DNA from: an uncultured Faecalicoccus sp.
Lineage (GTDB): Bacteria; Bacillota_I; Bacilli_A; Erysipelotrichales; Erysipelotrichaceae
Reading direction: 5' to 3'
NCBI RefSeq assembly: GCF_944325745.1
Contig: NZ_CALVBG010000006.1
Span: 1 to 36,577, forward strand
DNA: 36,577 nt
Below are positions 8,138-16,357 of the stretch, piece by piece. A model generated the notes under the pieces. That model was given only the letters and a program-made list of their open reading frames with translations, was not told where the DNA came from and ran no database searches. The position numbers and the translations under genes are program-made. Position 1 is the stretch's first letter; every line of letters begins with the position of its first letter.

Positions 8138-8507
8138 CTTTCAACTGCGTCGTTGAAATTCCTTCCGTTCTAGGCAGATATACCACTTCACAATAATCCT
8201 TCAGAAAATCAAATTTTCCCTTCCAGTCATCTCCCATCACAAAGACATCCACATTGTATTTTTTGACATCTTCGATCTTTTGTTCCCAACTCGTCTCCGG
8301 GATCACTTTATCCACGTAGCGGATGGCTTCCACGATCTGCATGCGATCGGTATCCTTGATCTGGCAAACTTTACCTTTGCCTAAATTGAATTCATCGCTA
8401 CTGACGGCAACGATCAAATAGTCTCCTAACGCTTTGGCTCTTTTCAACAGATTCAGATGTCCGATATGAAAGAGATCAAAGGTTCCATAAGTGATCACGG
8501 TTTTCAT
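8115..8507 (-). CDS. tagD: Glycerol-3-phosphate cytidylyltransferase TagD
   Basis: TagD makes CDP-glycerol from CTP and glycerol-3-phosphate, supplying the donor for the three transferases downstream. The 130-residue protein has the nucleotidyltransferase HxGH motif (HIGH, 14-17) after TYGTFDLF and the C-terminal RTEGISTT signature, and matches TagD in length. The longer open frame begins at 8534, but ATG 8507 has an ideal AGGAGG seven bases upstream and yields the family N-terminus MKTVITYGTFD. The start overlaps the tagH stop by 4 bases and the end overlaps the fusion gene, showing tight coupling. Confidence 0.95.
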   Translation of the reverse strand: MKTVITYGTFDLFHIGHLNLLKRAKALGDYLIVAVSSDEFNLGKGKVCQIKDTDRMQIVEAIRYVDKVIPETSWEQKIEDVKKYNVDVFVMGDDWKGKFDFLKDYCEVVYLPRTEGISTTQLKDELKHHD

Positions 8508-9319
8508 TTTATCCCTCCTGTCAGCCGGGCCCAAAATCCCTTCTTTTGGAGGGGGATGAGCCGCTGATCAAATTTCTTTTTCAATACTTTTTTCTTTTCC
8601 TTGGCATCCAAGGCATTCAGCTCATTGACATAAGCTTCATATTCATCACAGACTTCCTGGATCGGGCCGATCTTTTGAAGTTTTCCTCCTTCGATCCATA
8701 AACCCGTCTGGCAAAACTTGCGGACTTGCGACATGGAATGGGAAACAAAGAAGATCGTCTTGTTTTGATTGTTTCTGAGCTTCATCATATGATCCATACA
8801 TTTTTTCGCAAATCCTTTATCTCCGACGGATAAAGCCTCATCGACGATAAAGATATCCGGATCCAAAGCCAGCGATATAGAAAATCCCAAACGCGATTTC
8901 ATCCCGCTGGAATACTTTTTGACCGGCTGATATAAGAAGTCTCCCAGTTCCGCAAAATCGATCACACTTTGCGTGATCTGTTCGATCTCTTTTTTCTTCA
9001 GTCCCAATAAAGCGCCTTTGACTTTGATATTTTCTTCACCGGTCAGCTGCGGATTCAACCCGGTGTTGATGGCAATCAAGGCCTGTTCTCCCCGGATATC
9101 CAAAGTTCCGCCGTCGATATCGCTGATTCCTGCCAAGATCAAAGACAAGGTCGATTTCCCGGAACCGTTGGTTCCTAAGATGCCGACGACATCACCCTGT
9201 TCGATTTGAAAAGACAGATCCCGCAAAGCATAGAACTGCTTTTTCGCATGCGAACCATCTTTATTTTTTAACTGGTAGATCTTAGAGACATGATCTACTT
9301 TCACTGCGTATTCTGTCAT
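8504..9319 (-). CDS. tagH: Teichoic acid ABC exporter, ATP-binding subunit TagH
   Basis: This 271-residue ATPase energises export of lipid-linked teichoic acid across the membrane with the TagG permease. Visible motifs are Walker A GTNGSGKST (49-57), the signature YSSGMKSRLGFS, Walker B IFIVDEALSVGD and a switch histidine in FFVSHS. The order of signature and Walker B, and the KPS/O-antigen exporter style of these motifs, fit the TagH/RfbB group. It lacks the long extracytoplasmic C-terminal extension of Bacillus subtilis TagH (over 500 residues) and ends with a short basic tail. GAGGG lies before the ATG; tagG ends 11 bases upstream. Confidence 0.93.
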   Translation of the reverse strand: MTEYAVKVDHVSKIYQLKNKDGSHAKKQFYALRDLSFQIEQGDVVGILGTNGSGKSTLSLILAGISDIDGGTLDIRGEQALIAINTGLNPQLTGEENIKVKGALLGLKKKEIEQITQSVIDFAELGDFLYQPVKKYSSGMKSRLGFSISLALDPDIFIVDEALSVGDKGFAKKCMDHMMKLRNNQNKTIFFVSHSMSQVRKFCQTGLWIEGGKLQKIGPIQEVCDEYEAYVNELNALDAKEKKKVLKKKFDQRLIPLQKKGFWARLTGGIK

Positions 9320-9330
9320 AGGATCCCTCT

Positions 9331-10161
9331 CTAGATCAAATCGATAAATTTCTTCTTGAACTTAAACATCAAGGCACAGCCGATCGCAAACAAGACCAGC
9401 ACCACACCCCAGAAATACAAGGTCAGAAGCGGATGATCAAAGACTGTCTGTCCATAGAAGATCGCATCGCGATATCCCTGAATGATATAGTAAACCGGAT
9501 TGAGTTTCATGATGGAGTTCAAAACCGCGGCAAAAGGCACGCTTGATGAAAACGAGCACTCCCAGATCACCGGTGAAAAATACATGAACATCCGAATCAG
9601 ACTGGTCACCAGTTTCTTGATATCGCGCCATAACATCGTCAGCACCGATAAAATCAAAGACACGCTTTCCGAAAACGCAAAAGCACAAAACATATAATAC
9701 AAGATCCACAGCCAATTTATATTCGGTGTATAGCCGCATAAAAACAGCGTGACAAACATGATCACCAGCATACAGCCGTGATTGAACAGCTCTTTACAGA
9801 CAATGGTCGCCGGCAAGACCGAGACCGGAAATTTCATCTTGGTGATCACACCGGTCTTGGAAAAGATCGCACTGCATCCTTTTTGGATACAAGGCTGAAT
9901 GAACCACCAGATCGCATAACCGACCACCAGCCAGGGAAGATAGGGAACAGAGATCCCTTTGACTTCGATAGGCTGACGATCCCAGGCTACCCCAAAGATC
10001 AGCCAGTAAGTAAAAACCTGGATCGCCGGGGATGCGAAATTCCAAAAGATCCCGAATTTTGAATCTCGCATGTCCGCCAGCAATTCATATTTGGAGATCG
10101 AGTAGATCCGAAACAGATTGGACAGGTTTTCACGAATCACATACTGTATACTTTTAAACAT
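9331..10161 (-). CDS. tagG: Teichoic acid ABC exporter, permease subunit TagG
   Basis: This 276-residue ABC-2-type membrane protein pairs with TagH. The N-terminus is cytoplasmic (about residues 1-35). It is followed by about six hydrophobic segments: FWNFASPAIQVFTYWLIFG, VVGYAIWWFIQP, a segment near 130, one near 150, one near 190, and the last before FKFKKKFIDLI. The sequence around YLPWLVVGYAIWWF matches the family's re-entrant/TM2 region. It is the first gene of the tag operon, with GAGG eight bases before the ATG and a promoter at 10180-10208. Length is as expected. Confidence 0.92.
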   Translation of the reverse strand: MFKSIQYVIRENLSNLFRIYSISKYELLADMRDSKFGIFWNFASPAIQVFTYWLIFGVAWDRQPIEVKGISVPYLPWLVVGYAIWWFIQPCIQKGCSAIFSKTGVITKMKFPVSVLPATIVCKELFNHGCMLVIMFVTLFLCGYTPNINWLWILYYMFCAFAFSESVSLILSVLTMLWRDIKKLVTSLIRMFMYFSPVIWECSFSSSVPFAAVLNSIMKLNPVYYIIQGYRDAIFYGQTVFDHPLLTLYFWGVVLVLFAIGCALMFKFKKKFIDLI

Positions 10162-10179
10162 AGATTTTCCTCGTTTCTC

Positions 10180-10208
10180 ATTGTATTCTATAACCTAATT
10201 TAAGTAAA
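10180..10208 (-). promoter_or_regulatory. Promoter of the tag operon
   Basis: The minus strand has TTTACT (10203-10208), a 17-base spacer and TACAAT (10180-10185). The -35 hexamer coincides with the T-run of the upstream rpoE terminator. Confidence 0.55.
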
Positions 10209-10230
10209 GGGCCTGCCTGCCGGCAGACCC
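10203..10230 (-). terminator. Terminator of ywiB-argS-rpoE
   Basis: The minus strand reads GGGTCTGCC, loop GGCA, GGCAGGCCC (10209-10230; one G-T pair), then TTTACTTAAATT. It lies 57 bases beyond the rpoE stop codon and insulates the tag operon. Confidence 0.75.
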
Positions 10231-10286
10231 TTCTTACGCATCTTGTCTCCTTTCCAATCTAAGCATAGAGCGAAAAGGTAACGAAA

Positions 10287-10622
10287 TCATGACTCTTCTT
10301 CGTCAGACTCTTCTTTAGTTTCTTCTTCCGGATCCAACAGCTCTTCGCTATCGTCTCCATCCTCATCGATTGCGATCGAATCGGTATCCATCACACTTTC
10401 CGAATACGTGTGACGGCTTCTCAGATCCCAGCTGTTTCCCGGCATCGAGAAGAAGCGTCCGTCAATAGACAGATCGGTATAAAACTGCGCAATATTGTCA
10501 TCAAACTGACTTTCATTGAACCCCATCGCATGCGATACGCGTGTCCAAAGCTCAATAAACGGCATTGCGTCATTGCCTTCCTTTAAAAACTCATAGGCAA
10601 CATCGGTCATTGACTGTTTCAT
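10287..10622 (-). CDS. rpoE: DNA-directed RNA polymerase delta subunit
   Basis: Delta is a Gram-positive-specific RNA polymerase accessory protein that speeds enzyme recycling and weakens non-specific DNA binding. The N-terminal HARE-HTH domain (about 1-80) includes the typical MTDVAYEFLK and PFIELWTRV segments and ends with DGRFFSMPGNSWDLRSRHTY. The C-terminus (about 85-111) is almost purely acidic (Asp/Glu), mimicking nucleic acid. At 111 residues it is clearly shorter than Bacillus subtilis delta (173), because the acidic tail is reduced. AAAGGAG lies a rather long 11 bases before the ATG. It follows argS by 25 bases; ywiB-argS-rpoE is the Bacillus order. Confidence 0.93.
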   Translation of the reverse strand: MKQSMTDVAYEFLKEGNDAMPFIELWTRVSHAMGFNESQFDDNIAQFYTDLSIDGRFFSMPGNSWDLRSRHTYSESVMDTDSIAIDEDGDDSEELLDPEEETKEESDEEES

Positions 10623-10647
10623 AAAACTTAAATCTCCTTTAAAACTC

Positions 10648-12282
10648 TTACATCGATTCTACGGCTTCTACACCGATACAGTCCAAAGCATTCGCCAAGA
10701 CGATCTGCGTCGCTTTCACTAATGCCAAACGCTGGCTGGACAGATCCGGATCTTGCGGATCGATGACTTTGCAGGCGTTATAGAAACTGTGGAAACGACT
10801 TGCCAGATCTTGAATGTAGTGACATACTTTATGGACTTGTCTTGTGCGGGCACTTTCGATGATCACTTTATTAAATTCCTGCAGGCCCTTCATCAGTTCG
10901 ATCTCTTTTTCATGATCTAAGCGATCAAAATGATCGGCAACGGTCAGATCTTGTGCCTGTTTTTGGATCGAACACATCCGGGCATGGGCATATTGGGCAT
11001 AATAGACCGGGTTTTCATTGGATTTCTTTTTGGCCAGTTCCACATCAAAATCCAAATGCGAATCTAAGGCCCGCTGCACAAAGAAATAGCGGGCGGCATC
11101 GACACCGACACTTTCGACCAGCTCCGAGATCGTCGTCGCATTGCCCAGGCGTTTGGACATCTTGACTTCTTCCCCGTTGGAGACCAGACGAACCATCTGG
11201 ATGATATCGACTTCCAATTTGTTTGGATCGTTGCCTAAGGCCTGCATACTGGCTTTTAAACGCGGGATATAGCCGTGATGATCAGCTCCAAAGAAATCCA
11301 CCAGCAGATCAAACCCCCGCTGATATTTATCATTATGGTAGGCAATATCCGGAACAAGATAGGTATAGGACCCGTCGCTTTTTTGAAGCACGCGGTCTTT
11401 ATCGTCGCCAAACTTGGTCGTGGCAAACCACAAAGCGCCTTCTTCCTGATACGTATACCCTTTTTCATCCAGGACCTTTAAAGCTTCTTCCACTTTCCCG
11501 GCATCGCGAATGGCTTGTTCGCTGGACCAGACATCGAATTCCACACGATAATCATGAAGATCGCTCTTGATCTTATCCAGTTCAAAGGCGATCCCTTCCT
11601 TGCGGAAGAATGCCAAATTTTCCGGTGTCGGTTCCAAATACTGGTGAGGATATTGTTGGGCGAGCTCAAAACCTTTTTGACGAACATCTTCTCCCAGATA
11701 GCCGTCTTGACCGATCTCGGTCTCGATCCCGTGGGCCTGACGATAGCGGGCATTCAAGGATAATGCCAGATTGGTGATCTGATTGCCGGCATCGTTGACA
11801 TAGTATTCTCTTGTCACCTCATATCCGGCTTTTTTTAAGATCCGGGCGCAGCTGTCTCCCCAGGCAGCGCCGCGCGCATGTCCCAAGTGCAAAGATCCTG
11901 TCGGATTGGCACTGACATATTCCAGATCCACTTTGATCCCGTTAGAAGGTTGGATTCCAAACTTCTCTTTTTTCTCTAACACTTCTTCGATCACTTTGGT
12001 ATATCGTGTGCTGGATAACGTAAAGTTGATAAAACCAGGTCCGGCGATCTCAATCGAAGAAACATCTTCCTGTTCAAAATTATCGACGATCTTTTCTGCG
12101 ATTTGTCGAGGATTCTGTTTTAAGATCCTCGTCAGCTGCATCGCCGCATTCGTTGAATAATCTCCGTGCCCTTTTTGTTTCGGCGTTTCGATCACGATCT
12201 GATCCAATTCTCTTTGGATCCCAAAAGCCTTTTCAATACTTGAGACAATGGCCTGTTTTAATTCAATTTCAATGGAATGCAT
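10648..12282 (-). CDS. argS: Arginyl-tRNA synthetase
   Basis: This 544-residue class I synthetase charges tRNA-Arg with arginine in the cytoplasm. Visible are the N-terminal additional domain (1 to about 110), the HIGH-type motif HLGHARGAA after NPTGSL (about 130-145), the KMSK loop KMSKRLGN and the C-terminal helical anticodon-binding domain with YYAQYAHARMCSI. Length is standard. The ATG at 12282 has AAAGGGGG upstream and overlaps the ywiB stop by 14 bases, so translation is coupled. No T-box is visible ahead of this unit. Confidence 0.97.
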   Translation of the reverse strand: MHSIEIELKQAIVSSIEKAFGIQRELDQIVIETPKQKGHGDYSTNAAMQLTRILKQNPRQIAEKIVDNFEQEDVSSIEIAGPGFINFTLSSTRYTKVIEEVLEKKEKFGIQPSNGIKVDLEYVSANPTGSLHLGHARGAAWGDSCARILKKAGYEVTREYYVNDAGNQITNLALSLNARYRQAHGIETEIGQDGYLGEDVRQKGFELAQQYPHQYLEPTPENLAFFRKEGIAFELDKIKSDLHDYRVEFDVWSSEQAIRDAGKVEEALKVLDEKGYTYQEEGALWFATTKFGDDKDRVLQKSDGSYTYLVPDIAYHNDKYQRGFDLLVDFFGADHHGYIPRLKASMQALGNDPNKLEVDIIQMVRLVSNGEEVKMSKRLGNATTISELVESVGVDAARYFFVQRALDSHLDFDVELAKKKSNENPVYYAQYAHARMCSIQKQAQDLTVADHFDRLDHEKEIELMKGLQEFNKVIIESARTRQVHKVCHYIQDLASRFHSFYNACKVIDPQDPDLSSQRLALVKATQIVLANALDCIGVEAVESM

Positions 12283-12634
12283 AGTGGGCCCCCTTTATTT
12301 CTAGACGAAAATGAAAGTGTTCGATCTGTTCTTCCATTTCCAATGTGTATCGTACTTCGATAGAACGTTCATTTATTGTATATAGACTCGTCTGGCAATG
12401 CAAGCGGATCTCTCCATATTCGGTCTGGATCGTTGCCTGGCTTTGTTTGCCTGGACGGCAGATCAGATGCACATGGACTTCATGGTGACTATCGATGATC
12501 AGTGTATCTTCATAAGCTTTCCATACATAGTGACCAAACTCCCAACAGATCCCGTGGGGCCGATAGGAGAAATGGGCATTTCCGGAAAAGATCTCTTGAT
12601 CGTTTTGAAGATCCAGCAGACGAACTTGAACCAT
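12269..12634 (-). CDS. ywiB: DUF1934 (YwiB-family) protein
   Basis: This 121-residue protein belongs to the small beta-barrel DUF1934 family, whose biochemical role is unknown. It is predicted to be cytoplasmic, with alternating polar and hydrophobic strands and no signal peptide. Its position directly ahead of argS and rpoE is the same as ywiB in Bacillus subtilis and supports the identification more than any single motif. The start ATG lacks a Shine-Dalgarno sequence: the bases before it are TTTCTTGCGCT, and a likely -10 (TATATT, 12644-12649) ends nine bases upstream. It may therefore be translated from a nearly leaderless transcript. Confidence 0.8.
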   Translation of the reverse strand: MVQVRLLDLQNDQEIFSGNAHFSYRPHGICWEFGHYVWKAYEDTLIIDSHHEVHVHLICRPGKQSQATIQTEYGEIRLHCQTSLYTINERSIEVRYTLEMEEQIEHFHFRLEIKGAHYAFH

Positions 12635-12643
12635 AGCGCAAGA

Positions 12644-12671
12644 AATATATCATAAAAACACAAAAATGCAA
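12644..12671 (-). promoter_or_regulatory. Promoter of ywiB-argS-rpoE
   Basis: The minus strand has TTGCAT (12666-12671), a 16-base spacer and TATATT (12644-12649). It lies directly after the T-run of the yitT terminator. The start point would fall about 3 bases before the ywiB ATG. Confidence 0.5.
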
Positions 12672-12708
12672 AGAAAAAGAAAAAGACGAAAGAGCTGACC
12701 TTTCGTCT
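12671..12708 (-). terminator. Terminator after the YitT-family gene
   Basis: The minus strand reads AGACGAAAG, a 7-base loop, CTTTCGTCT (12684-12708), then TTTTCTTTTTC. The 9-bp stem is perfect and begins 7 bases past the stop codon. Confidence 0.88.
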
Positions 12709-12715
12709 GATGATT

Positions 12716-13597
12716 CTAATCCAATGGTTTTTGATAAAACCGTCCGTAAAAATTGGCAGTGTGATACGTGTTGATGATCACGTTGGGATCGGTCTTGCGA
12801 ACGTTATAGATCACGTCCTGTACTTCATACGTACTGACAACAGCCTTGCAGACGAAGATCTTGCTGTGGCTGAAACCGCCATATCCTTCAAAGATGCTCA
12901 TCCCGTGATGACACGTTTCCATAAAGGTCTCAATCACCGGTTCCGGATCTTTGGTCATGATCTCCAAGGTGATCTGTTTATATCGCTGGTATAAGCTGGA
13001 GACCGCTTTGGTGGACAAGAACTGGAACACAATGGAATATCCCGCATGGACCCAGCCGAAGATGGCCCCAAAGATCACCAGCATGATACAGTTGCCGGCA
13101 AAGATATAATCCCATATGCCTTTATGGATCTTATTCGATACATATTGCGCAATAAAGTCGGTTCCTCCGGTCGATCCTCCGGCCCGCAAAGCCATCGCGA
13201 TCGAGAACCCCCAAAGCAGACCCCCAAACAAGACGTTCAAGGTCTGATCATCAAAGAAGGGTTCAAAATGCAGGATCTCCAAGAAAAGAGAGACCAGTCC
13301 AAACTGCAGACAGCTCAAGAATACGAAGCGTTTCGACAGCTGTTTATAACACAAGATCGCGGCCGGCAGATTCAAAAGAATGATCCCTACCGAGACGGGA
13401 AAATCAAATCCCACTAACGCTGTGATGCGGCTGATCAAGATTGAGATCCCGGTAAAACCTCCGGACAACAAATTACAAGGGTCCATGAAGACCTGCATAA
13501 TATACGATTGGATCAAAGCACTGGCGATGATCAAGACCACCGAGATCACAAGATGGATCTTCTGGTTTTTTTCGAGTTCATGAATCTGTCGTATCAT
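12716..13597 (-). CDS. YitT family membrane protein (DUF161/DUF2179)
   Basis: This 293-residue integral membrane protein of the YitT family has no settled function. About five to six hydrophobic helices occupy residues 15-190 (for example VVLIIASALIQSYIMQVFM and FPVSVGIILLNLPAAILCY). They include the family's conserved glycine-rich blocks DPCNLLSGGFTGISIL and RAGGSTGGTDFIAQYV. The soluble C-terminal DUF2179 domain (about 205-285) is a small cytoplasmic, ligand-binding-like fold. GGAGAACG precedes the ATG. No convincing promoter was found in 13598-13688, so it may be read through from the pth-mfd unit, for which I see no strong terminator. Confidence 0.9.
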   Translation of the reverse strand: MIRQIHELEKNQKIHLVISVVLIIASALIQSYIMQVFMDPCNLLSGGFTGISILISRITALVGFDFPVSVGIILLNLPAAILCYKQLSKRFVFLSCLQFGLVSLFLEILHFEPFFDDQTLNVLFGGLLWGFSIAMALRAGGSTGGTDFIAQYVSNKIHKGIWDYIFAGNCIMLVIFGAIFGWVHAGYSIVFQFLSTKAVSSLYQRYKQITLEIMTKDPEPVIETFMETCHHGMSIFEGYGGFSHSKIFVCKAVVSTYEVQDVIYNVRKTDPNVIINTYHTANFYGRFYQKPLD

Positions 13598-13688
13598 AAT
13601 CGTTCTCCAAATCCTTTATTAGACTAGCCCTTTTGATTTTAAAATTCAACCATGTGTTCACATTTTTTATATCTTTTTTTCGTTTTGT

Positions 13689-14513
13689 TCACCAATGAAA
13701 GTCATTTGTGATCAATGTTTGGATCGTACGCCCGACAAAGTCTTCTTCGTTGGTAAAAGCAGAGACGATCGTCGCTTTTTCTTTGGCCTTGGACGTGCCG
13801 TTATGAGCACAGATACCGACCCCGACTCTTTCAAAGATCTCCAGATCGTTATCGGCATCACCAAATGCCAGACAAGACGAAAGTGGCAAATCAAGAACTT
13901 CGGCCGCATATTCCAAAGCGGCCCCTTTATGGATCCTTTGATCCATCCATTCAAACATACAATCGTCCGTTTGGATCCCCCGGCATTTCGGTAAAGAGAG
14001 CGTCTTAGCTCTTTGAACAACCGCATCCATCTTTTCCGGATCACAATAGATCATCAGCTTTAAGATCGGATGCCTTCGACAATACGATAAAAAGTCTACG
14101 ATCTCTTCCTCTTCTTTACAACGATGGGTATAGGCAAGCGATCGCGGTGTTGACCGATTGACATAGCGGGTCGTATTTTCTAACACTTGAAAACAGAGAT
14201 CCAGATCTTGATAGTGCTCTAGGATCGTTTGGATCGTTGGAAACTCTAACGGATGAAAAACTTGGATCTTTTGCGTAGATAGATTCAAAAAAGAACCGCC
14301 GTTCATCCCAATGATAAATGATAAATAAGGAGATAATCCTAACTTTTGAAAACGATCAGCTACTTGTTGGACCGGTCGGCCCGTTACGATCCCAAACGGG
14401 ACCGAGTGTTCAAAAAGAGCTTTGATCATTTCCTGGTTGAATTGAGAAATTTCTTTTTGATCATTGAATAAAGTGCCGTCCAGATCGCTGACGATCCATC
14501 GTATCGTTTTCAT
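13689..14513 (-). CDS. Cof-type HAD-superfamily phosphatase
   Basis: This 274-residue haloacid-dehalogenase-type hydrolase (Cof/YwpJ class) should dephosphorylate small metabolites such as sugar phosphates or nucleotides; the substrate is unknown. Motif I is DLDGT with nucleophile Asp10 and acid/base Asp12. GIVTGRP is motif II, Lys196 in HKGAAL is motif III, and GDADND (218-223) is motif IV. The region between motifs II and III is the C2-type cap. The ATG overlaps the HD-protein stop by 4 bases, and AAGGA lies nine bases upstream, so it is the last gene of the pth-led run. Confidence 0.92.
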   Translation of the reverse strand: MKTIRWIVSDLDGTLFNDQKEISQFNQEMIKALFEHSVPFGIVTGRPVQQVADRFQKLGLSPYLSFIIGMNGGSFLNLSTQKIQVFHPLEFPTIQTILEHYQDLDLCFQVLENTTRYVNRSTPRSLAYTHRCKEEEEIVDFLSYCRRHPILKLMIYCDPEKMDAVVQRAKTLSLPKCRGIQTDDCMFEWMDQRIHKGAALEYAAEVLDLPLSSCLAFGDADNDLEIFERVGVGICAHNGTSKAKEKATIVSAFTNEEDFVGRTIQTLITNDFHW

Positions 14514-15718
14514 CGCAAAGCTTCCTTGGCGAAATAGAATCGCTTTTTAGTGGTATTGGGCATCTTTAATAACGCTTTGACGATCTCAGAACAAGAAGAG
14601 AGCGGCTCCAAAGCGGATTTTGAGCTCAAGATCCAGATTGTTGTATTCTCATCCGATTCCTGATAAGGAAGATAAGCTTTTGACTGAGAGATCTCCTCTA
14701 CGGTATAAATCGAAGGATCCAGCCCCAGATCTTGAAGCTTGTCTTTGATCTCTTGTTCCTGCTGAAGTTCTGGATCTTCGATCCAGCCAAACAGATGACG
14801 ATCCAAGATGCGGCATGCCAGATCTTTTAAGACCGGATCAAAACAGCGAAGAGCCTCCTGAAATCCGACCATCAAGCGATATTCATCCATCAAGATAAAA
14901 TCTTCATTGGATAAGCGTTTTTGTTTCAAAGGTTCAAAAATCGGGATCGATACTTGGTCTTGTTTCAAATAGTGCACAAAGAAGATCCGGATCAAGTTTT
15001 CATAACTCTTGGCATCCGGGTGCAGATAGACTTGCCAGTACATATGATATCGGGCCATGATGTAGTCTTCGATCGAATGCATTCCGCTTTCTTTGACACA
15101 GAGCTTGCCTTCATGAACACGAAGCGTTCGCAACACTCTCTCTAAATCAAAGGTCCCGTAGCTGGTTCCTGTTTCATACGCATCGCGAAGCAAAAAATCC
15201 ATTCGATCCGCATCTAACTGCGAAGAGATGATCTGCGACAAGATCGTCTTGGGATGGGTATGATCAATGATCCCGGCCACATGCTTCGGCAGCTGCGAAT
15301 CCACTTTGACCAATGCCTGATGGACCTCCGTGGCAGGATCCAAGATCAAAGATGTCGTCATCTGTTCATGCGGGATCTGCGTGATTGTTTCAAAGAAATG
15401 AGAAAACGGTCCATGGCCCAGGTCGTGCAGTAAAGCGGCACAGAGAACCTCGATCTTTTCTTCTTCACTCAAAGCCTGCGATAAGCTTTGAACTTCTGAG
15501 ATCATGCGTCGGGTGATCTCATAAACACCTAAACTATGGGAAAATCGAGAGTGTTCTGCCGTATGATAGACTTGAAAATCGCCTCCCAGCTGATGGATGC
15601 GATGCAGCCGCTGAAACTCCCGGGCATTGATACATTCCCAGATCACCTGATCATTGACATGGATATATCCATGGATCGGATCTCTTAAGACTTTGGTTTC
15701 ATCTGTTTTTTGAGCCAT
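14510..15718 (-). CDS. HD-domain phosphohydrolase (YwfO/COG1078 family)
   Basis: This 402-residue metal-dependent phosphohydrolase is related to dGTP triphosphohydrolases and SAMHD1. The HD-domain ligands are visible as His61 in FSHSLGVYE, His98-Asp99 in [12 protein letters not shown] and a later Asp in [12 protein letters not shown]. The N-terminal DPIHGYI is the family opening. The substrate may be deoxynucleotides or a related nucleotide, but this is inference. An upstream GTG (15724) lies too close to the AAGGAG; ATG 15718 has proper spacing and is preferred. The start lies inside the 3' end of the Nudix gene (34-base overlap), placing two nucleotide-sanitation-type enzymes in tandem. Confidence 0.9.
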   Translation of the reverse strand: MAQKTDETKVLRDPIHGYIHVNDQVIWECINAREFQRLHRIHQLGGDFQVYHTAEHSRFSHSLGVYEITRRMISEVQSLSQALSEEEKIEVLCAALLHDLGHGPFSHFFETITQIPHEQMTTSLILDPATEVHQALVKVDSQLPKHVAGIIDHTHPKTILSQIISSQLDADRMDFLLRDAYETGTSYGTFDLERVLRTLRVHEGKLCVKESGMHSIEDYIMARYHMYWQVYLHPDAKSYENLIRIFFVHYLKQDQVSIPIFEPLKQKRLSNEDFILMDEYRLMVGFQEALRCFDPVLKDLACRILDRHLFGWIEDPELQQEQEIKDKLQDLGLDPSIYTVEEISQSKAYLPYQESDENTTIWILSSKSALEPLSSCSEIVKALLKMPNTTKKRFYFAKEALR

Positions 15719-16104
15719 AGCCACTCCTTCTGTAATGTCTGGACCAGTCCGCGGTCCGCTTCAAAAAAATCATGATCATAGATATGGTCCGGCGTGGTCC
15801 AAACAAGCTCGGAATGTGCCAGACTGGCAATCGGTCTTTGTTGGGAGGTACACGCAAAACAAGTCAGTTCGATCTCTTTGCCGTTTTGTCTGTCCACACT
15901 GTGATCCAAGTAATAGACTTGATCCAGCTCGATCTGCAGTTCTTCTTGAAATTCCCGGATCAAAGCTTCTTCTTTTGTTTCTCCAGGTTCTACTTTGCCG
16001 CCGGGAAATTCATATTTCCCAATTGAATCTCCGGTCGATCGCTTCGCAATCAGGCATTGTTCCTTTTGGATCAGGACACCGCAAACGACATCAATTTTCT
16101 TCAT
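15685..16104 (-). CDS. Nudix hydrolase, MutT-like (8-oxo-dGTP diphosphatase)
   Basis: This 139-residue Nudix enzyme likely hydrolyses oxidised nucleoside triphosphates such as 8-oxo-dGTP to prevent mutation. The Nudix box spans residues 36-58 with Gly36, Glu42, Arg50-Glu51 and Glu54-Glu55 in place, but the usual Gly near its end is Gln57. The upstream GKYEFPGGK matches MutT, and DHDFFEADR near the C-terminus fits the family. GAGG lies eight bases before the ATG, inside the end of rqcP (14-base overlap). Its neighbours are translation and repair genes (mfd, rqcP) and an HD hydrolase. Substrate assignment is from the family only. Confidence 0.88.
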   Translation of the reverse strand: MKKIDVVCGVLIQKEQCLIAKRSTGDSIGKYEFPGGKVEPGETKEEALIREFQEELQIELDQVYYLDHSVDRQNGKEIELTCFACTSQQRPIASLAHSELVWTTPDHIYDHDFFEADRGLVQTLQKEWLWLKKQMKPKS

Positions 16105-16357
16105 CGAGTTTTTCCTCTTTCACGACTTCAAATAAAGTTTGGGCATTTTGTTTCGAAACTTGTTTTTGAATATCCGTCACTTTGACTTCTAAGATGCGAT
16201 ATCCAAAACGAATGCGGATCTGATCCCCGATCTGGATCTCTGTACTTGGCTTTGCGATCCGGTCATTGACCCAGATTCGCTGCTGCAGAGCCAATTCCTT
16301 GGCAGCTTCCCGGCGTTTTAGGATCCGCGCGGTTTTTAAGAATTTATCGAGTCGCAT
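16091..16357 (-). CDS. rqcP: S4-domain ribosome quality-control factor RqcP (YabO)
   Basis: This 88-residue S4 RNA-binding protein has the S4 fold at residues 1-60 ([21 protein letters not shown], then INDRI-like VNDRIAKP and [10 protein letters not shown]), with a charged tail. In Bacillus, YabO/RqcP binds the 50S subunit and helps RqcH add alanine tails to stalled nascent chains. It sits close to pth and mfd in the same operon, as it does here. AAAGGAG precedes the ATG, which lies inside the 3' end of mfd (22-base overlap). An Hsp15-type role is the main alternative, but context favours RqcP. Confidence 0.88.
   Translation of the reverse strand: MRLDKFLKTARILKRREAAKELALQQRIWVNDRIAKPSTEIQIGDQIRIRFGYRILEVKVTDIQKQVSKQNAQTLFEVVKEEKLDEEN

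Noticed and set aside
13598-13688. Terminator or promoter between the HAD gene and yitT
   Set aside because: The near-palindrome TTGAATTTTAAAATCAA is imperfect and lacks GC pairs, and no -10/-35 pair has acceptable spacing.
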